64,000 nt of DNA from positions 18,652 through 82,651 of the forward strand of contig NZ_AOMF01000146.1 in assembly GCF_000336715.1 (NCBI RefSeq), written 5' to 3'. Source of the stretch: Halococcus thailandensis JCM 13552. GTDB lineage: Archaea > Halobacteriota > Halobacteria > Halobacteriales > Halococcaceae. Shown piece after piece: positions 35,531 to 44,209 of the stretch. A model generated the notes under the pieces. It was not told the origin of the DNA. It saw nothing but the letters and a program-made list of their open reading frames with translations, and ran no database searches. The position numbers and the translations under genes were made by a program. The first letter of the stretch is position 1. Each line of letters opens with the position of its first letter.

Positions 35531-36889
35531 TCAGGCGCTCGTCGTGCCTGCACTGCTGTTGTTGCCGCCCCCACCGCCACCGCCGCCGGCTTCGAACTCG
35601 ACGGTGTCCTGCTGTTCGATGTCGCCACCCTCGGTGTAGCTGAAGATCTCGTAGCCGACCGACTGCATGTCGCCGTTGTCGTCGAAGTTAACGCTGCTCG
35701 ATGCGCCTTGATAGTTGATGTCGTCGCCATTGGCTGCCATCCCGATCCCCTCGGCGAGGTTCTCCGGCGTGACTTCGGCTCCGCCGGGGTTCGCGACCGA
35801 AGCCATGTTCTGCTGGACGGCCGAGCCGGTGTTCTCGCCGGCCGCGGCGATGGCGAGCATCTGGACCGCGGTCGCGTCGTAGGCCTGCGAGGTGAACACG
35901 CCGGGTTCGTTGCCGAATTCGTCCTTGAACGATTTCGTGAAGAACTGCTTGGCCGGTCCGGCGGCGATCGGCGCGGTGCCGACGACGTTCGTCATCGACT
36001 GGCCGACGTCGCTCGGCAGTTCGGGCGCGCGCAGCCCGTCGGTGACGAGAATGGTCGTGTCGCGACCGTAGTTCGAGTAGAAATCGCGGAACAGCTGGTT
36101 GCCGCTCTCGGGATAGCCGATGACGAGCAGTCCGTCGGGGCTCGACGACATCGCCTCCTGCAGCTTCGAGGTGTACGACGACTGTGCCTTCTCGAAGGAG
36201 ACCTGCGCCGGGACGTTGCCGTCGAACGCCTGAACGAAACTGTCGGCGAGCGCCTGTCCGTAGGAGTTGTTGACGAACATCGCCGATACCGCCGCCGCGT
36301 TGACGCGCTGGCTGGCGACCTGTGCGAGCACCTCACCCTGCAGCGCGTCGCTCGGTGCCGTCCGGTAGACGTAGCCGTTGTCCTGCAGGTCGGTGATCGC
36401 CGGCGAGGTGCTCGCCGGCGGGGTCAGGACGATCTGATTGGGGATCGTGACGTTCTTCGCGACCTGAATCGACGTTTCCGAGGACGCTGCACCCGTTATC
36501 GCCGGATAGCCCGCATCGACGAGCGCTTGGGCAGCGCTGATACCCGCCTGCGGGTCCGTCTGCGTGTCCTCGATCTGTGTCTCGATGGAGAACGCCGTAT
36601 CGGCGTTCTGTAACTGACGTGCCGGCAGCTGCGCGGCCTTCTGGATCGGTGTGCCGACCGATGCGAGGTCGCCGGTCGTCGGCTGGAGAATGCCGATCTT
36701 GATCGCCTGCCCACCGCCTCCGCCCCCGCCGCCGCTTCCGTTGCCGCCACCGCCACCACCGCTGGTACCTGTTTCGCCACTACCGCCGCTCCCGTTGTCG
36801 CCGCCACCGCCGATGCAGCCAGCGAAGCCAGCGAGACCTGCGGCTCCGACACCGATGAGGAATTTACGTCGATTGGTAGTTCGTGCCAT
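35531..36889 (-). CDS. Liv-type substrate-binding lipoprotein (Tat-dependent)
   Basis: A 452-residue protein with a Tat/lipobox signal (NRRKFLIGVGAAGLAGFAGC, Cys25 as the lipid anchor). A Gly/Ser-rich linker (about 28-60) precedes a periplasmic-binding-type fold, IGILQPTTGDLASVGTPIQK. The end is an unusual Gly-rich tail (EFEAGGGGGGGGNN...). It faces the LivF gene tail-to-tail, so it is expressed apart from the operon but is its probable binding protein. A minus-strand TATA-like CTTATATT lies at 36913-36920. Confidence 0.88.
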   Translation of the reverse strand: MARTTNRRKFLIGVGAAGLAGFAGCIGGGGDNGSGGSGETGTSGGGGGGNGSGGGGGGGGQAIKIGILQPTTGDLASVGTPIQKAAQLPARQLQNADTAFSIETQIEDTQTDPQAGISAAQALVDAGYPAITGAASSETSIQVAKNVTIPNQIVLTPPASTSPAITDLQDNGYVYRTAPSDALQGEVLAQVASQRVNAAAVSAMFVNNSYGQALADSFVQAFDGNVPAQVSFEKAQSSYTSKLQEAMSSSPDGLLVIGYPESGNQLFRDFYSNYGRDTTILVTDGLRAPELPSDVGQSMTNVVGTAPIAAGPAKQFFTKSFKDEFGNEPGVFTSQAYDATAVQMLAIAAAGENTGSAVQQNMASVANPGGAEVTPENLAEGIGMAANGDDINYQGASSSVNFDDNGDMQSVGYEIFSYTEGGDIEQQDTVEFEAGGGGGGGGNNSSAGTTSA

Positions 36890-36912
36890 GTCACCAGTAT
36901 GTTTCCTGATGG

Positions 36913-36920
36913 CAATATAA
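36913..36920 (-). promoter_or_regulatory. TATA box of the binding-protein gene
   Basis: On the minus strand CTTATATT lies about 24-31 bases before ATG 36889, consistent with a near-leaderless start. Confidence 0.6.
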
Positions 36921-36955
36921 GTCTTGCCTCTAGGACCGACCGCCGGGAGTGGGTT

Positions 36956-37483
36956 TCAGTTCTCGCGGCAGTTCGCACAGACCGACTGACCGTTCACGGT
37001 CACGAGATCGTGTGTGAGCGTCCCACAGTGCTCACAGATCCCCTGTGTGTCGTAGGTCGGGGATGGCTCCGTCGCCGTCGAGACGGTGCCGTCCCCGACG
37101 ACGGGCGCGATCGTCGAGGCGGTGGCGATGTCGTACGCCGAGACCACGCCCACCGGTTCGTCCTCGACGACGAGCAGCCAGTCGGCCTCCTCGCGAGCCA
37201 TCGCCTCGGCTGCTGCCGTGAGCGAGGCATCGGAGGCGACCCGAACGACCCCGTCGTCCATGACGTCGGTCACCGTCGCCGCCGCGGGGTCGGTCTCGCC
37301 GACGAGTAGCGAAAGTGCATCGCGCTCGTCGAGCGCCCCAACGGGGTCGGGTCCACGGAGGACGACCGCACAGTCGGCGGCCTCGTCGAGGAGCAGTTCG
37401 ACCGTTTCGAGCAGATCGTCGCTCTCACTCACCCCGAGGAACTCCCGGGTCATTATCTCCCGCACGGTGATAGCACTGCTCAT
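36956..37483 (-). CDS. CBS-domain protein with C-terminal zinc ribbon
   Basis: A 175-residue protein. Two CBS motifs (about 3-60 and 67-125) bind adenine nucleotides in relatives; VTDVMDDGVVRVASDASLTA is typical. The C-terminal zinc ribbon has CEHCGTLTHDLVTVN and CANCREN. It may sense energy state and control a partner, which is unknown. It lies between the Liv binding protein and GTP cyclohydrolase genes, not overlapping either. Confidence 0.85.
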   Translation of the reverse strand: MSSAITVREIMTREFLGVSESDDLLETVELLLDEAADCAVVLRGPDPVGALDERDALSLLVGETDPAAATVTDVMDDGVVRVASDASLTAAAEAMAREEADWLLVVEDEPVGVVSAYDIATASTIAPVVGDGTVSTATEPSPTYDTQGICEHCGTLTHDLVTVNGQSVCANCREN

Positions 37484-37551
37484 ACCGGTCCGTTCCGGCC
37501 GTGCGTGCTAAAAAGTATCTCCAGTAGGGTTAAGAGCGCAGCCGTCCTATC

Positions 37552-38316
37552 TCATTGGTCGCCGAACACGACGTCACGGCCGTCGTACCGACAGGTTTCG
37601 AGGGCGTGTTTGGCGGCCATGCCCGCCGACTGGGCGTTCGCCGCCCGCCCGACGCCGACCTTGAGCTCGACGCCGACCGCCTCGCTGACGTGCTCGATCG
37701 CGTCGTGGTACTGCTCGGCGTCGAGATCCGGACAGACCGAGATGATGTTGTCGCCGCCGACGAAAAACGACAGCGAGTCGTGCGTCTCGCGGAGATAACG
37801 CATCAGCTCGGCGTAGCTCTGTTCGATGTTGATGAACGTATCGAACTCGTTCAACCGGTCGGTATACTTGCCGGTGGCGTCGTTCACGTCGAAGTGGGCG
37901 ATCCGGACGTCCTCGTCGGTGCGGTCCGATTCGACGATCGGCTCGCCACGCAGGATCTCCTGACGATCGCTCGCCTGTGCGCTGCCGGCAGCCTGAAGCT
38001 GTTCGCTCGCGGTCTCGATCGCCGTCGCCGGCGTCTCGCCCGTGCCGATCGAGAGGCTCACCGTCACCGGATAGCGGTTGCCGATCGATTCCTGGATGAG
38101 CGCGTGAGCATCCGTGTCGATCCCGTTCGTGACGGCGACCATGTTGTCGAACCGCGAGAAGAAGACGTAGCCGTCGCGGTTGCCGAACAGCTGCGAGAGG
38201 TCGGCGTACAGCCGCGACTGGAGGGTCTGGAGGTCGACCTCGCGCCGCGGTTCCGGCGTCACCGTCCACGGGCCGTAGTTGTCGATCTGGATCAGTGTGA
38301 GCTGCGTGTTCGTCAC
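37552..38316 (-). CDS. gch3: GTP cyclohydrolase III (archaeal-type)
   Basis: A 254-residue protein from GTG 38316 (TNTQLTLIQIDNYGPWTVTP). This gives the family's usual length and drops a long unlikely extension. The two ferredoxin-like halves contain VFFSRFDNMVAVTNGI and FFVGGDNIISVC, which are the GGDN-like metal-binding loops. It opens GTP to FAPy-type intermediates for archaeal flavin (F420/riboflavin) synthesis. The neighbouring epimerase gene is on the same strand upstream. Confidence 0.88.
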   Translation of the reverse strand: MTNTQLTLIQIDNYGPWTVTPEPRREVDLQTLQSRLYADLSQLFGNRDGYVFFSRFDNMVAVTNGIDTDAHALIQESIGNRYPVTVSLSIGTGETPATAIETASEQLQAAGSAQASDRQEILRGEPIVESDRTDEDVRIAHFDVNDATGKYTDRLNEFDTFINIEQSYAELMRYLRETHDSLSFFVGGDNIISVCPDLDAEQYHDAIEHVSEAVGVELKVGVGRAANAQSAGMAAKHALETCRYDGRDVVFGDQ

Positions 38317-38368
38317 GGTTGTGAGCGGTTGGCAGCGAGGCGGTATCGGCGCTTCGATCGACGACGGT

Positions 38369-39463
38369 TCAGATGTGTTTGAACACGCCCTTGACGAGCG
38401 TGAGCGCACCCTGATCCCAGGCGACGCGGTGGTCCAATCCTGTTCCCTCGCTTTCGGGATCGTCGTAGTTCTCGAGATACCACTCGTAGGTCTCGACGAG
38501 TGCCTCCTTGTTCGAGTATTTCGGCTCCCAGCCGAGCGACTGGAGCTTCTCGACGGAGACGTACGAATCCTCGTGGGCGGTCTCGTAGACCCAGGGGTAC
38601 AGCGGCGAGAGGTTCAGTTTTTCGAGCACGCGCAGGGCGAACACCGTCAGCGACGTCGGCGTCCCGACGGTGCGCTTGCCGGTGCCCGCGTAGTCGATCG
38701 GTGCCTGGAAGTCCTCCTTCATCGTGCCGAACTCCTCGGCTCCGACGTTGAACGTGGTGTTCACGTCCTCTTCGTCCTTCGCGAACATGAACTCCATCGC
38801 GCGGACGAGATCGTAGACGTGCATCAGCTGGTACTGGTTGTTGCCCCAGCCGACCATCGGCACGTTCGCGCCCGATTCGATCCAGTCGAAGAGAACCTGG
38901 AAGACGCCGAGGCGTTTCGGCCCGATGAACGTCTTCGGGCGGAGGATAGGGACGCACATGCCCATCCGGCGGAAGTCGTCACAGATTTTCTCGGCCTCGA
39001 TCTTCGCCTCACCGTAGGGTCCAACGCCATCGAGCGGCGACTCCTCGGTGATGGGATGGTGGTCGTGGGTGCCGTAGACGGCGGTCGAGGAGACGTAGAC
39101 GACGCGCTCGACGTCGGCTTCCTTGGCGGCCCAGAGCACGTTGCGCGTGCCGTCGATGGTCGTCTCGCGGATGCGCTGGTCGTCCCACAGCGGGAGTGCG
39201 GCGGCGGTGTGGACGATCGCATCGGCGTCCACTTCGTCGATCGCGTCGCCTACCGTCTCCTCGTCGCGCACGTCGCCCTCGACGAAATCGACGCCCTCGA
39301 TCTCGTCTTCGGGTTTGAACGGTTTGAGGTCGAACGCGGTCACGTCCCAGCCGCGCTCGGCGAAGTACTCGCAGGTGTGGAGTCCGAGGAACCCCGTGCC
39401 GCCGGTGACGAGCAGCGAACCGGGCTCGGCGAGTCGGTCGTCGTCGTGTGCGTGCGCTTGCAT
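38369..39463 (-). CDS. NAD-dependent epimerase/dehydratase (extended SDR)
   Basis: A 364-residue extended SDR. The NAD motif is VTGGTGFLGLHTCEYFAERG, catalytic Tyr-Lys is in YGEAK, and SSTAVYGTHDHHP precedes it. LRPKTFIGPKRLGVF binds the sugar nucleotide in relatives. It acts on UDP- or other nucleotide-sugars or on lipid-linked sugars. It lies divergent from a UbiA-PHP-flippase operon, so a shared role in cell-surface glycolipid synthesis is possible. Confidence 0.8.
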   Translation of the reverse strand: MQAHAHDDDRLAEPGSLLVTGGTGFLGLHTCEYFAERGWDVTAFDLKPFKPEDEIEGVDFVEGDVRDEETVGDAIDEVDADAIVHTAAALPLWDDQRIRETTIDGTRNVLWAAKEADVERVVYVSSTAVYGTHDHHPITEESPLDGVGPYGEAKIEAEKICDDFRRMGMCVPILRPKTFIGPKRLGVFQVLFDWIESGANVPMVGWGNNQYQLMHVYDLVRAMEFMFAKDEEDVNTTFNVGAEEFGTMKEDFQAPIDYAGTGKRTVGTPTSLTVFALRVLEKLNLSPLYPWVYETAHEDSYVSVEKLQSLGWEPKYSNKEALVETYEWYLENYDDPESEGTGLDHRVAWDQGALTLVKGVFKHI

Positions 39464-39603
39464 AGGCTCGCCGTAATGGGGGGCGTTTCAACTATCTACC
39501 GATACGACACGAGCGCTCGTGTGGGATTACCACGCCTGAAACGGTCCGAAACGGTGCGTATCGATCGGTCAGGTTTATGTCTCGCGGCCGTGGATGAGGG
39601 CCA

Positions 39604-40521
39604 ATGGGTGAGGCGCAGACACAGCAGGCCGGGTTCGTGCGCACGGCCGCCGGTCTCGCCTACGAGATCCGTCCGTGGCAGTGGTACAAACAGGGCGTGA
39701 TACTCATCGCCATCGTCTTCTCGAAACAGCTGTTCGACCCGATGGCGTGGGGACGGGTCTCGATCGCCGTGGCGGCGTTCTGTGCGGTCGCCGGCGCGAC
39801 CTACATCTTCAACGACATCAGCGACGTCGAGGAGGACCGCAAACATCCCGAGAAGCGCAATCGTCCGATCGCGAGCGGACAGGTAGGCGTCCAGACGGCG
39901 GGCGCGTTCGCGATCGCCCTGCTCGTCGCGGGCTTCGCGCTCTCGTACACGCTCGGCCCGCTGTTCGTCGCGATCATCGTCGCCTATCTGGTTCAGAACG
40001 CGGCGTACTCGCTGTATCTCAAGGATGTCGTGCTGGTCGACGTGCTGCTCATCGCCGTCGGGTTCGTGCTCCGGGCCGTGGCGGGCGTGGTCGCCATCGG
40101 CGTCGCGCTCAGCCCGTGGCTCGTCGTCTGTACGTTTCTCGCCGCACTCCTGCTGGCGCTCGGCAAGCGCCGCCACGAGTTCGCCGCCAGCGAGGTGCCC
40201 GGCGAGACGCGTGCGACGCTCGCCGACTACACGCCCGAGACGCTCGATCAGCTGCTCGGGATCGTCATCTCGACGCTGTTGATGTCCTACTCGATCTACA
40301 CGTTCACGGGCGCGAAGCTCGCGATGATGCTCACGCTCCCGTTCGCCTTCTTCGGCGTCTTCCGCTATCACCATCTCGTCTACACGACGAAGGCGGGCGC
40401 GTCGCCCGGCGCGCTGCTCGTCGATCGACAGCTGCTCGTCAACTTCGCCTTCTGGGGATTGATCGCGGTCGTCGTCCTCTACGGTCGCCCGCGTGCGTGG
40501 CTCGTCGGGGTGTTCGGCTGA
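39604..40521 (+). CDS. UbiA-family prenyltransferase, DPPR-synthase-like
   Basis: A 305-residue protein with about eight helices. The first Asp-rich motif NDISDVEEDRKHPEKRNRP is very like that of mycobacterial decaprenyl-phosphate 5-phosphoribosyltransferase (NDxxDxxxDxxHPxKxxRP), and the start RPWQWYKQGVILIA also matches. This points to transfer of a phosphopentose onto a polyprenyl phosphate, not to an aromatic substrate. A TATA-like GTTTATG lies about 30 bases before. First gene of an operon with PHP and flippase-like genes. Confidence 0.82.
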   Translation: MGEAQTQQAGFVRTAAGLAYEIRPWQWYKQGVILIAIVFSKQLFDPMAWGRVSIAVAAFCAVAGATYIFNDISDVEEDRKHPEKRNRPIASGQVGVQTAGAFAIALLVAGFALSYTLGPLFVAIIVAYLVQNAAYSLYLKDVVLVDVLLIAVGFVLRAVAGVVAIGVALSPWLVVCTFLAALLLALGKRRHEFAASEVPGETRATLADYTPETLDQLLGIVISTLLMSYSIYTFTGAKLAMMLTLPFAFFGVFRYHHLVYTTKAGASPGALLVDRQLLVNFAFWGLIAVVVLYGRPRAWLVGVFG

Positions 40522-41162
40522 TGCGCTACGATCTCCAGGTTCACACCGACGCCTCGCCGTGTTCGGCTACACCACCGAAGAAGGTCGCCGTGGCCGCCGC
40601 GGACGCGGGACTCGACGGCATCGTCGTGACCGATCACGACACGCTCGCGAACGTCGATCGTGTCCGCGAGCACGCGCCAGCAGGGTTGGACGTCGTCTCG
40701 GGCGTCGAGGTGACGACCACGCAGGGCCACCTGCTCGGGATCGATATCGATGACGCCCCGCCGAAGACGGATCCCCTCACTGTGATCGACGAGATCCACG
40801 AACAGGACGGGATCGCGGTGCTCTCGCATCCGTTCGACACGATGCGGCAGTTCTACGACCGCGAGCTGCCGGCGATCGCGGCGGCGGTCGACGGCGTCGA
40901 GGCGACGAACTCGCGGTGTGTGCGCCCGCTGTTCAACCGGCAGGCGCGCGCGTTCGCCGCCCATCACGGGCTGGCGATCACGGGTGGCAGCGACGCCCAC
41001 TTCCCGATGGAGGTCGGGCGCGCGGCGACCGAGTTCGAGGGGACGCTCCGCGAGGCGATTCGCGAGGGAACGACGACGCCGTGCGGACACGGGCGCTATC
41101 TCTCGGGCCACGTCGCCACGAAGGTCCAGCAGGCGCGACGGGCGATCGGAGGGCTGCGATGA
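40521..41162 (+). CDS. PHP-domain phosphoesterase
   Basis: A 213-residue PHP protein. The opening MRYDLQVHTDASPCS holds the HxH motif; VVTDHDTLANVD and ISGVEVTT-like SGVEVTTTQGHLLGI follow; later AVLSHPFD and ITGGSDAHFPMEVG complete the metal set. PHP enzymes of this type are phosphatases or phosphodiesterases. The gene's ATG overlaps the UbiA gene's TGA (TGATG). In this operon a phosphatase acting on the lipid-linked product is a plausible role. Confidence 0.85.
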   Translation: MRYDLQVHTDASPCSATPPKKVAVAAADAGLDGIVVTDHDTLANVDRVREHAPAGLDVVSGVEVTTTQGHLLGIDIDDAPPKTDPLTVIDEIHEQDGIAVLSHPFDTMRQFYDRELPAIAAAVDGVEATNSRCVRPLFNRQARAFAAHHGLAITGGSDAHFPMEVGRAATEFEGTLREAIREGTTTPCGHGRYLSGHVATKVQQARRAIGGLR

Positions 41163-42160
41163 GCGACTCCCTGGAGAAGGGGAACGAAGCCGACGAGTCG
41201 ACGGGTCGCATCCGCCAGCTCGTGAGCGATCACGGCGTCTGGGTGACGGCGGTGTTGACCGTGGTGGTGTTCGCGGCGCTGTTCGTCCTCGCCGACGCCG
41301 AGAAGGTGATCGCGGCCTTCTCCGAGTTCGAGCTCTGGGCGTTCGGCGCAGTCGTTCTCCTGACGACCATCGGCTACGGCTTTCGTTTCGCCAAGTGGGA
41401 GTTCTACCTGCGCGAGCTCGACGTTCACGTCCCCCTGAAGACGAGTCTCACGGTGTTCTTCAGCGGACTGATGATGGTCGTCACGCCCGGGAAGGCGGGC
41501 GAGGTCTGGAAGGCGTGGCTGCTGCGCGACGAGGCAGGTGTGCCCGCGAGTCGGACGACCTCCGTCGTGGGAGCCGAGCGCATCACCGACCTGCTCTCGC
41601 TGTCGCTGCTGGCCGCGCTCGGCGTCGTCGCCTACGGGCGCTCGCCCGCGGTGTTGGTGGCGGTCGCCGTCGTCTTCGCGCTCGGGATCGGGCTGCTCCA
41701 GTGGCGGGCGGGCTGTCTCCGTCTGCTCTCGTGGATCGGTTCGCTGCCCGTGATCGGGGACTACGCCGAAGGGCTCGAAACGCTCTACGAGAGTACGTAC
41801 AGGCTCTTTCGGCTTCGCCCGCTCTCGGTGGCCACGCTGCTCGGCATCGTCGCGTGGGGGCTCGAAGGCGTCGCGCTCTGGCTCACGCTCCGCGGGTTCG
41901 GCATCGAGACCTCCCTGCTGGTCGGGCTGTTCGTCTTCGCGCTCGGCTCGGTCGTCGGCGCGGTGAGTATGCTACCCGGCGGACTGGGCGCGGCCGAGGC
42001 GAGCATGACCGGCGTGCTCCTCACGTTCGGTATCGCCGAACCGATCGCGGTCGGCGCGACGATGGTCATCCGCGTCGGCACGCTCTGGTACGCCGCCATC
42101 CTCGGCTTCGTCGTGTTCAGCGCCCACAAGCTCTTCACCGGATCGAGCGCCGAGGCCTGA
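41159..42160 (+). CDS. Flippase-like polytopic protein (UPF0104/LPG synthase TM family)
   Basis: A 333-residue membrane protein, about eight helices. FFSGLMMVVTPGKAGEVWKA is the family signature (TPGKxGE), and SMLPGGLGAAEASMTGVLL closes the core. Members include the transmembrane part of lysyl-phosphatidylglycerol synthase and putative lipid flippases. It overlaps the PHP gene by four bases (ATGA), so co-translation is likely. It probably moves a lipid-linked sugar or phospholipid. Confidence 0.82.
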   Translation: MSDSLEKGNEADESTGRIRQLVSDHGVWVTAVLTVVVFAALFVLADAEKVIAAFSEFELWAFGAVVLLTTIGYGFRFAKWEFYLRELDVHVPLKTSLTVFFSGLMMVVTPGKAGEVWKAWLLRDEAGVPASRTTSVVGAERITDLLSLSLLAALGVVAYGRSPAVLVAVAVVFALGIGLLQWRAGCLRLLSWIGSLPVIGDYAEGLETLYESTYRLFRLRPLSVATLLGIVAWGLEGVALWLTLRGFGIETSLLVGLFVFALGSVVGAVSMLPGGLGAAEASMTGVLLTFGIAEPIAVGATMVIRVGTLWYAAILGFVVFSAHKLFTGSSAEA

Positions 42161-42192
42161 CGGTTGGAACAGGATGAAAATCGGAGACACAC

Positions 42193-42540
42193 CGGTTGCT
42201 GTGGCGCGCACTCACGCTCGTGTGCGAACGGTGCGAGGCACGAACGTAGTGAGTGCCTCGATGCGAACGGGGAGGAACGACCCGTGAGCGAAGTGAGCAC
42301 CGAGCGCGAACACTGCGCGAGGGATGAGCGAGTGACGTGAGTGAAGCGAACGGAACGAGCGAATCGGTTGGGGAGGTATGTGGGCTGTTGCTGTGCGGTA
42401 GTTGGAACGGTCGCATCCGCGCGAGTGGAACGAGCGGGGTTCACCGCGAGCGACCGTCGGGAGCGAGCGGTTCTTTTTAGTCCAGGTTTTTGCGACGAGA
42501 GGTTCGCCGGAGGCGAACCCGAGTCGTAAAAAAAGTGGAG
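42193..42540 (+). repeat. Dispersed hairpin element, copy A
   Basis: Linkers shared with other copies: CGGTTGCTGTGGCGCGC at 42193-42209 (D has the same with one change), a 29-base block at 42360-42388 identical in D, CGCATCCGCGCGA at 42412-42424 (as in B), and TTTTTAG then TCCAGGTTTTTG at 42481-42492. Between them are variable palindromes. The end is a hairpin with arms GGTTCGCC/GGCGAACC, then AAAAAAAGTGG. It lies 39 bases before aroA. No gene found. Confidence 0.75.
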
Positions 42541-42579
42541 GTCCGGCAGTCTGATAGCCCCGCCGTCCGAGGGGCGGGT

Positions 42580-43872
42580 ATGAACGCCGACATCGGGAGT
42601 TCGTGCGTGGGCGGCACGGTCAGAGCACCGCCGTCGAAGAGCTACACCCATCGGGCGATCCTGGCGGCGGGCTACGGTGATGGCACCACGCGGATCGAGC
42701 GGCCGCTCGTCTCCGCCGATACGCGCGCGACGGCGCGGGCCGTCGAGGCGTTCGGTGGGCGTGTCGAAGGGCTCGCGGACGACAGCGAGCAGATCACGGT
42801 GGAAGGGTTCGGCCATCCCGAGACACCGGCCAATGTCGTCGACTGTGCCAACAGTGGGACGACGATGCGTCTCGTCACGGCGACGGCAGCGCTCGCCGAG
42901 GGGCTGACGGTGCTCACCGGCGACGGATCGCTGCGCTCGCGCCCGCACGGGCCGCTGCTCGCCGCGATCGAGGAGTTGGGTGGCCACGCCGAGAGTACGC
43001 GCGCGAACGGGCAGGCCCCGCTCGTCGTCGGCGGGCCGGTGGACGGCGGGCGAGTTTCGATGCCCGGCGACGTCTCCTCACAGTTCGTGACCGCGCTCCT
43101 GATGGCCGGTGCGCGCTCCGAGTCGGGGATCGAGATCGATCTCGAAACGGAGCTGAAGTCCGCGCCGTACGTCGAAATCACCCGCGAGCTGCTCGCCGAC
43201 TTCGGCGTCGAGACCGAAAACGAAGGAGAGGGCTTCGCGGTCGCGGGCGGGCAGGCCTACGATGCGGGCAGCGAGTATCGCGTGCCGGGCGATTTCTCGT
43301 CGATCTCCTATCTGCTCGCTGCCGGCGCGCTCGCCGCCGACGGTGAACTCACCGTGGAGGGTGCGCGTCCGAGCGCGCAGGGTGATAGCGCCATCGTCGA
43401 GATTCTCGAACGAATGGGCGCGGAGATCGCGTGGGAGCGCGACGCCGGGACGATCTCGATCGCGCGCTCGTCGCTCTCGGGCGTCGAGATCGACGTCGGC
43501 GACACGCCCGACCTCCTGCCGACGCTCGCCGTTCTCGGGGCCGCGGCCGACGGCGAGACGCGGCTCGTGAACGCCGAACACGTCCGGTACAAGGAGACCG
43601 ATCGCGTGAGCGCGATGGCCGACGAACTCGAAACGATGGGTGCGACCGTCACCGAGCGGGAGGACTCGCTCACGATCCACGGCGACGACTCGGCCCTCCA
43701 GGGCGCGCGCGTCGACGGACGGGGCGACCACCGGATCGTGATGGCACTCGCGATCGCCGGACTGGTCGCCGACGGGACGACCACCGTCAGCGGCGCGGAG
43801 CACGTCGACGTCTCGTTTCCGGATTTCTTCGCCACGCTCGCCGGTGCTGGGGCCGACGTGAGTCTCGACTGA
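42580..43872 (+). CDS. aroA: 3-phosphoshikimate 1-carboxyvinyltransferase (EPSP synthase)
   Basis: A 430-residue EPSP synthase from ATG 42580. [20 protein letters not shown] carries the catalytic Lys region, [16 protein letters not shown] and [19 protein letters not shown] are the PEP and shikimate-3-phosphate motifs, and [19 protein letters not shown] plus [15 protein letters not shown] complete the set. Penultimate gene-pair of the shikimate pathway here, aroC being next on the same strand but separated by repeat B. Confidence 0.95.
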   Translation: MNADIGSSCVGGTVRAPPSKSYTHRAILAAGYGDGTTRIERPLVSADTRATARAVEAFGGRVEGLADDSEQITVEGFGHPETPANVVDCANSGTTMRLVTATAALAEGLTVLTGDGSLRSRPHGPLLAAIEELGGHAESTRANGQAPLVVGGPVDGGRVSMPGDVSSQFVTALLMAGARSESGIEIDLETELKSAPYVEITRELLADFGVETENEGEGFAVAGGQAYDAGSEYRVPGDFSSISYLLAAGALAADGELTVEGARPSAQGDSAIVEILERMGAEIAWERDAGTISIARSSLSGVEIDVGDTPDLLPTLAVLGAAADGETRLVNAEHVRYKETDRVSAMADELETMGATVTEREDSLTIHGDDSALQGARVDGRGDHRIVMALAIAGLVADGTTTVSGAEHVDVSFPDFFATLAGAGADVSLD

Positions 43873-43912
43873 AACGACGGTGTTTGTGGGCGGTGCGGAG
43901 CGGGGCGGGCGG

Positions 43913-44178
43913 TCCTGGTGGATGAAGGGCGAGCATCCCGGAGTTCTCGTGAACCGGAGGTGAACGAGAGCACGGAAGAGCGAAGCTCTTCCGGAGGGAT
44001 GCGAGGGCTTCGGCGGAGGCGGGCGGTTTGCGGGAGAGGCGCATCCGCGCGAACGCAGTGAGCGCGGTTCACCGTGAGCGACCGAGCGGAGCGAGGGAGC
44101 GAGCGGCTCTTTTTAGTCCAGGTTTTTGCGAGGACCCTGAGCGCCCGCAGGCGCGAACGGGAACGAAGCAAAAAAGTG
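43913..44178 (+). repeat. Dispersed hairpin element, copy B
   Basis: Opens with TCCTGGTGGATGAAGGGCGA (43913-43932), 19 of 20 identical to copy C at 60338. It has CGCATCCGCGCGA (44040-44052, as in A), GGTTCACCG, TTTTTAG then TCCAGGTTTTTG at 44117-44128, and a terminal stem closed by TTTTTGC...GCAAAAAA, then GTGG. Internal hairpins differ from other copies (e.g. GGAAGAGC-GAA-GCTCTTCC). It starts 40 bases after aroA and ends 31 before aroC. Confidence 0.75.
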
Positions 44179-44209
44179 GGTTCAAATCCCTGCGCGCCAA
44201 CGCGAACTC

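Noticed and set aside
42161-42579. GAGCGAACGG-type words considered as a CRISPR or satellite array
   Set aside because: No regular repeat-spacer period; the words are arms of different hairpins.
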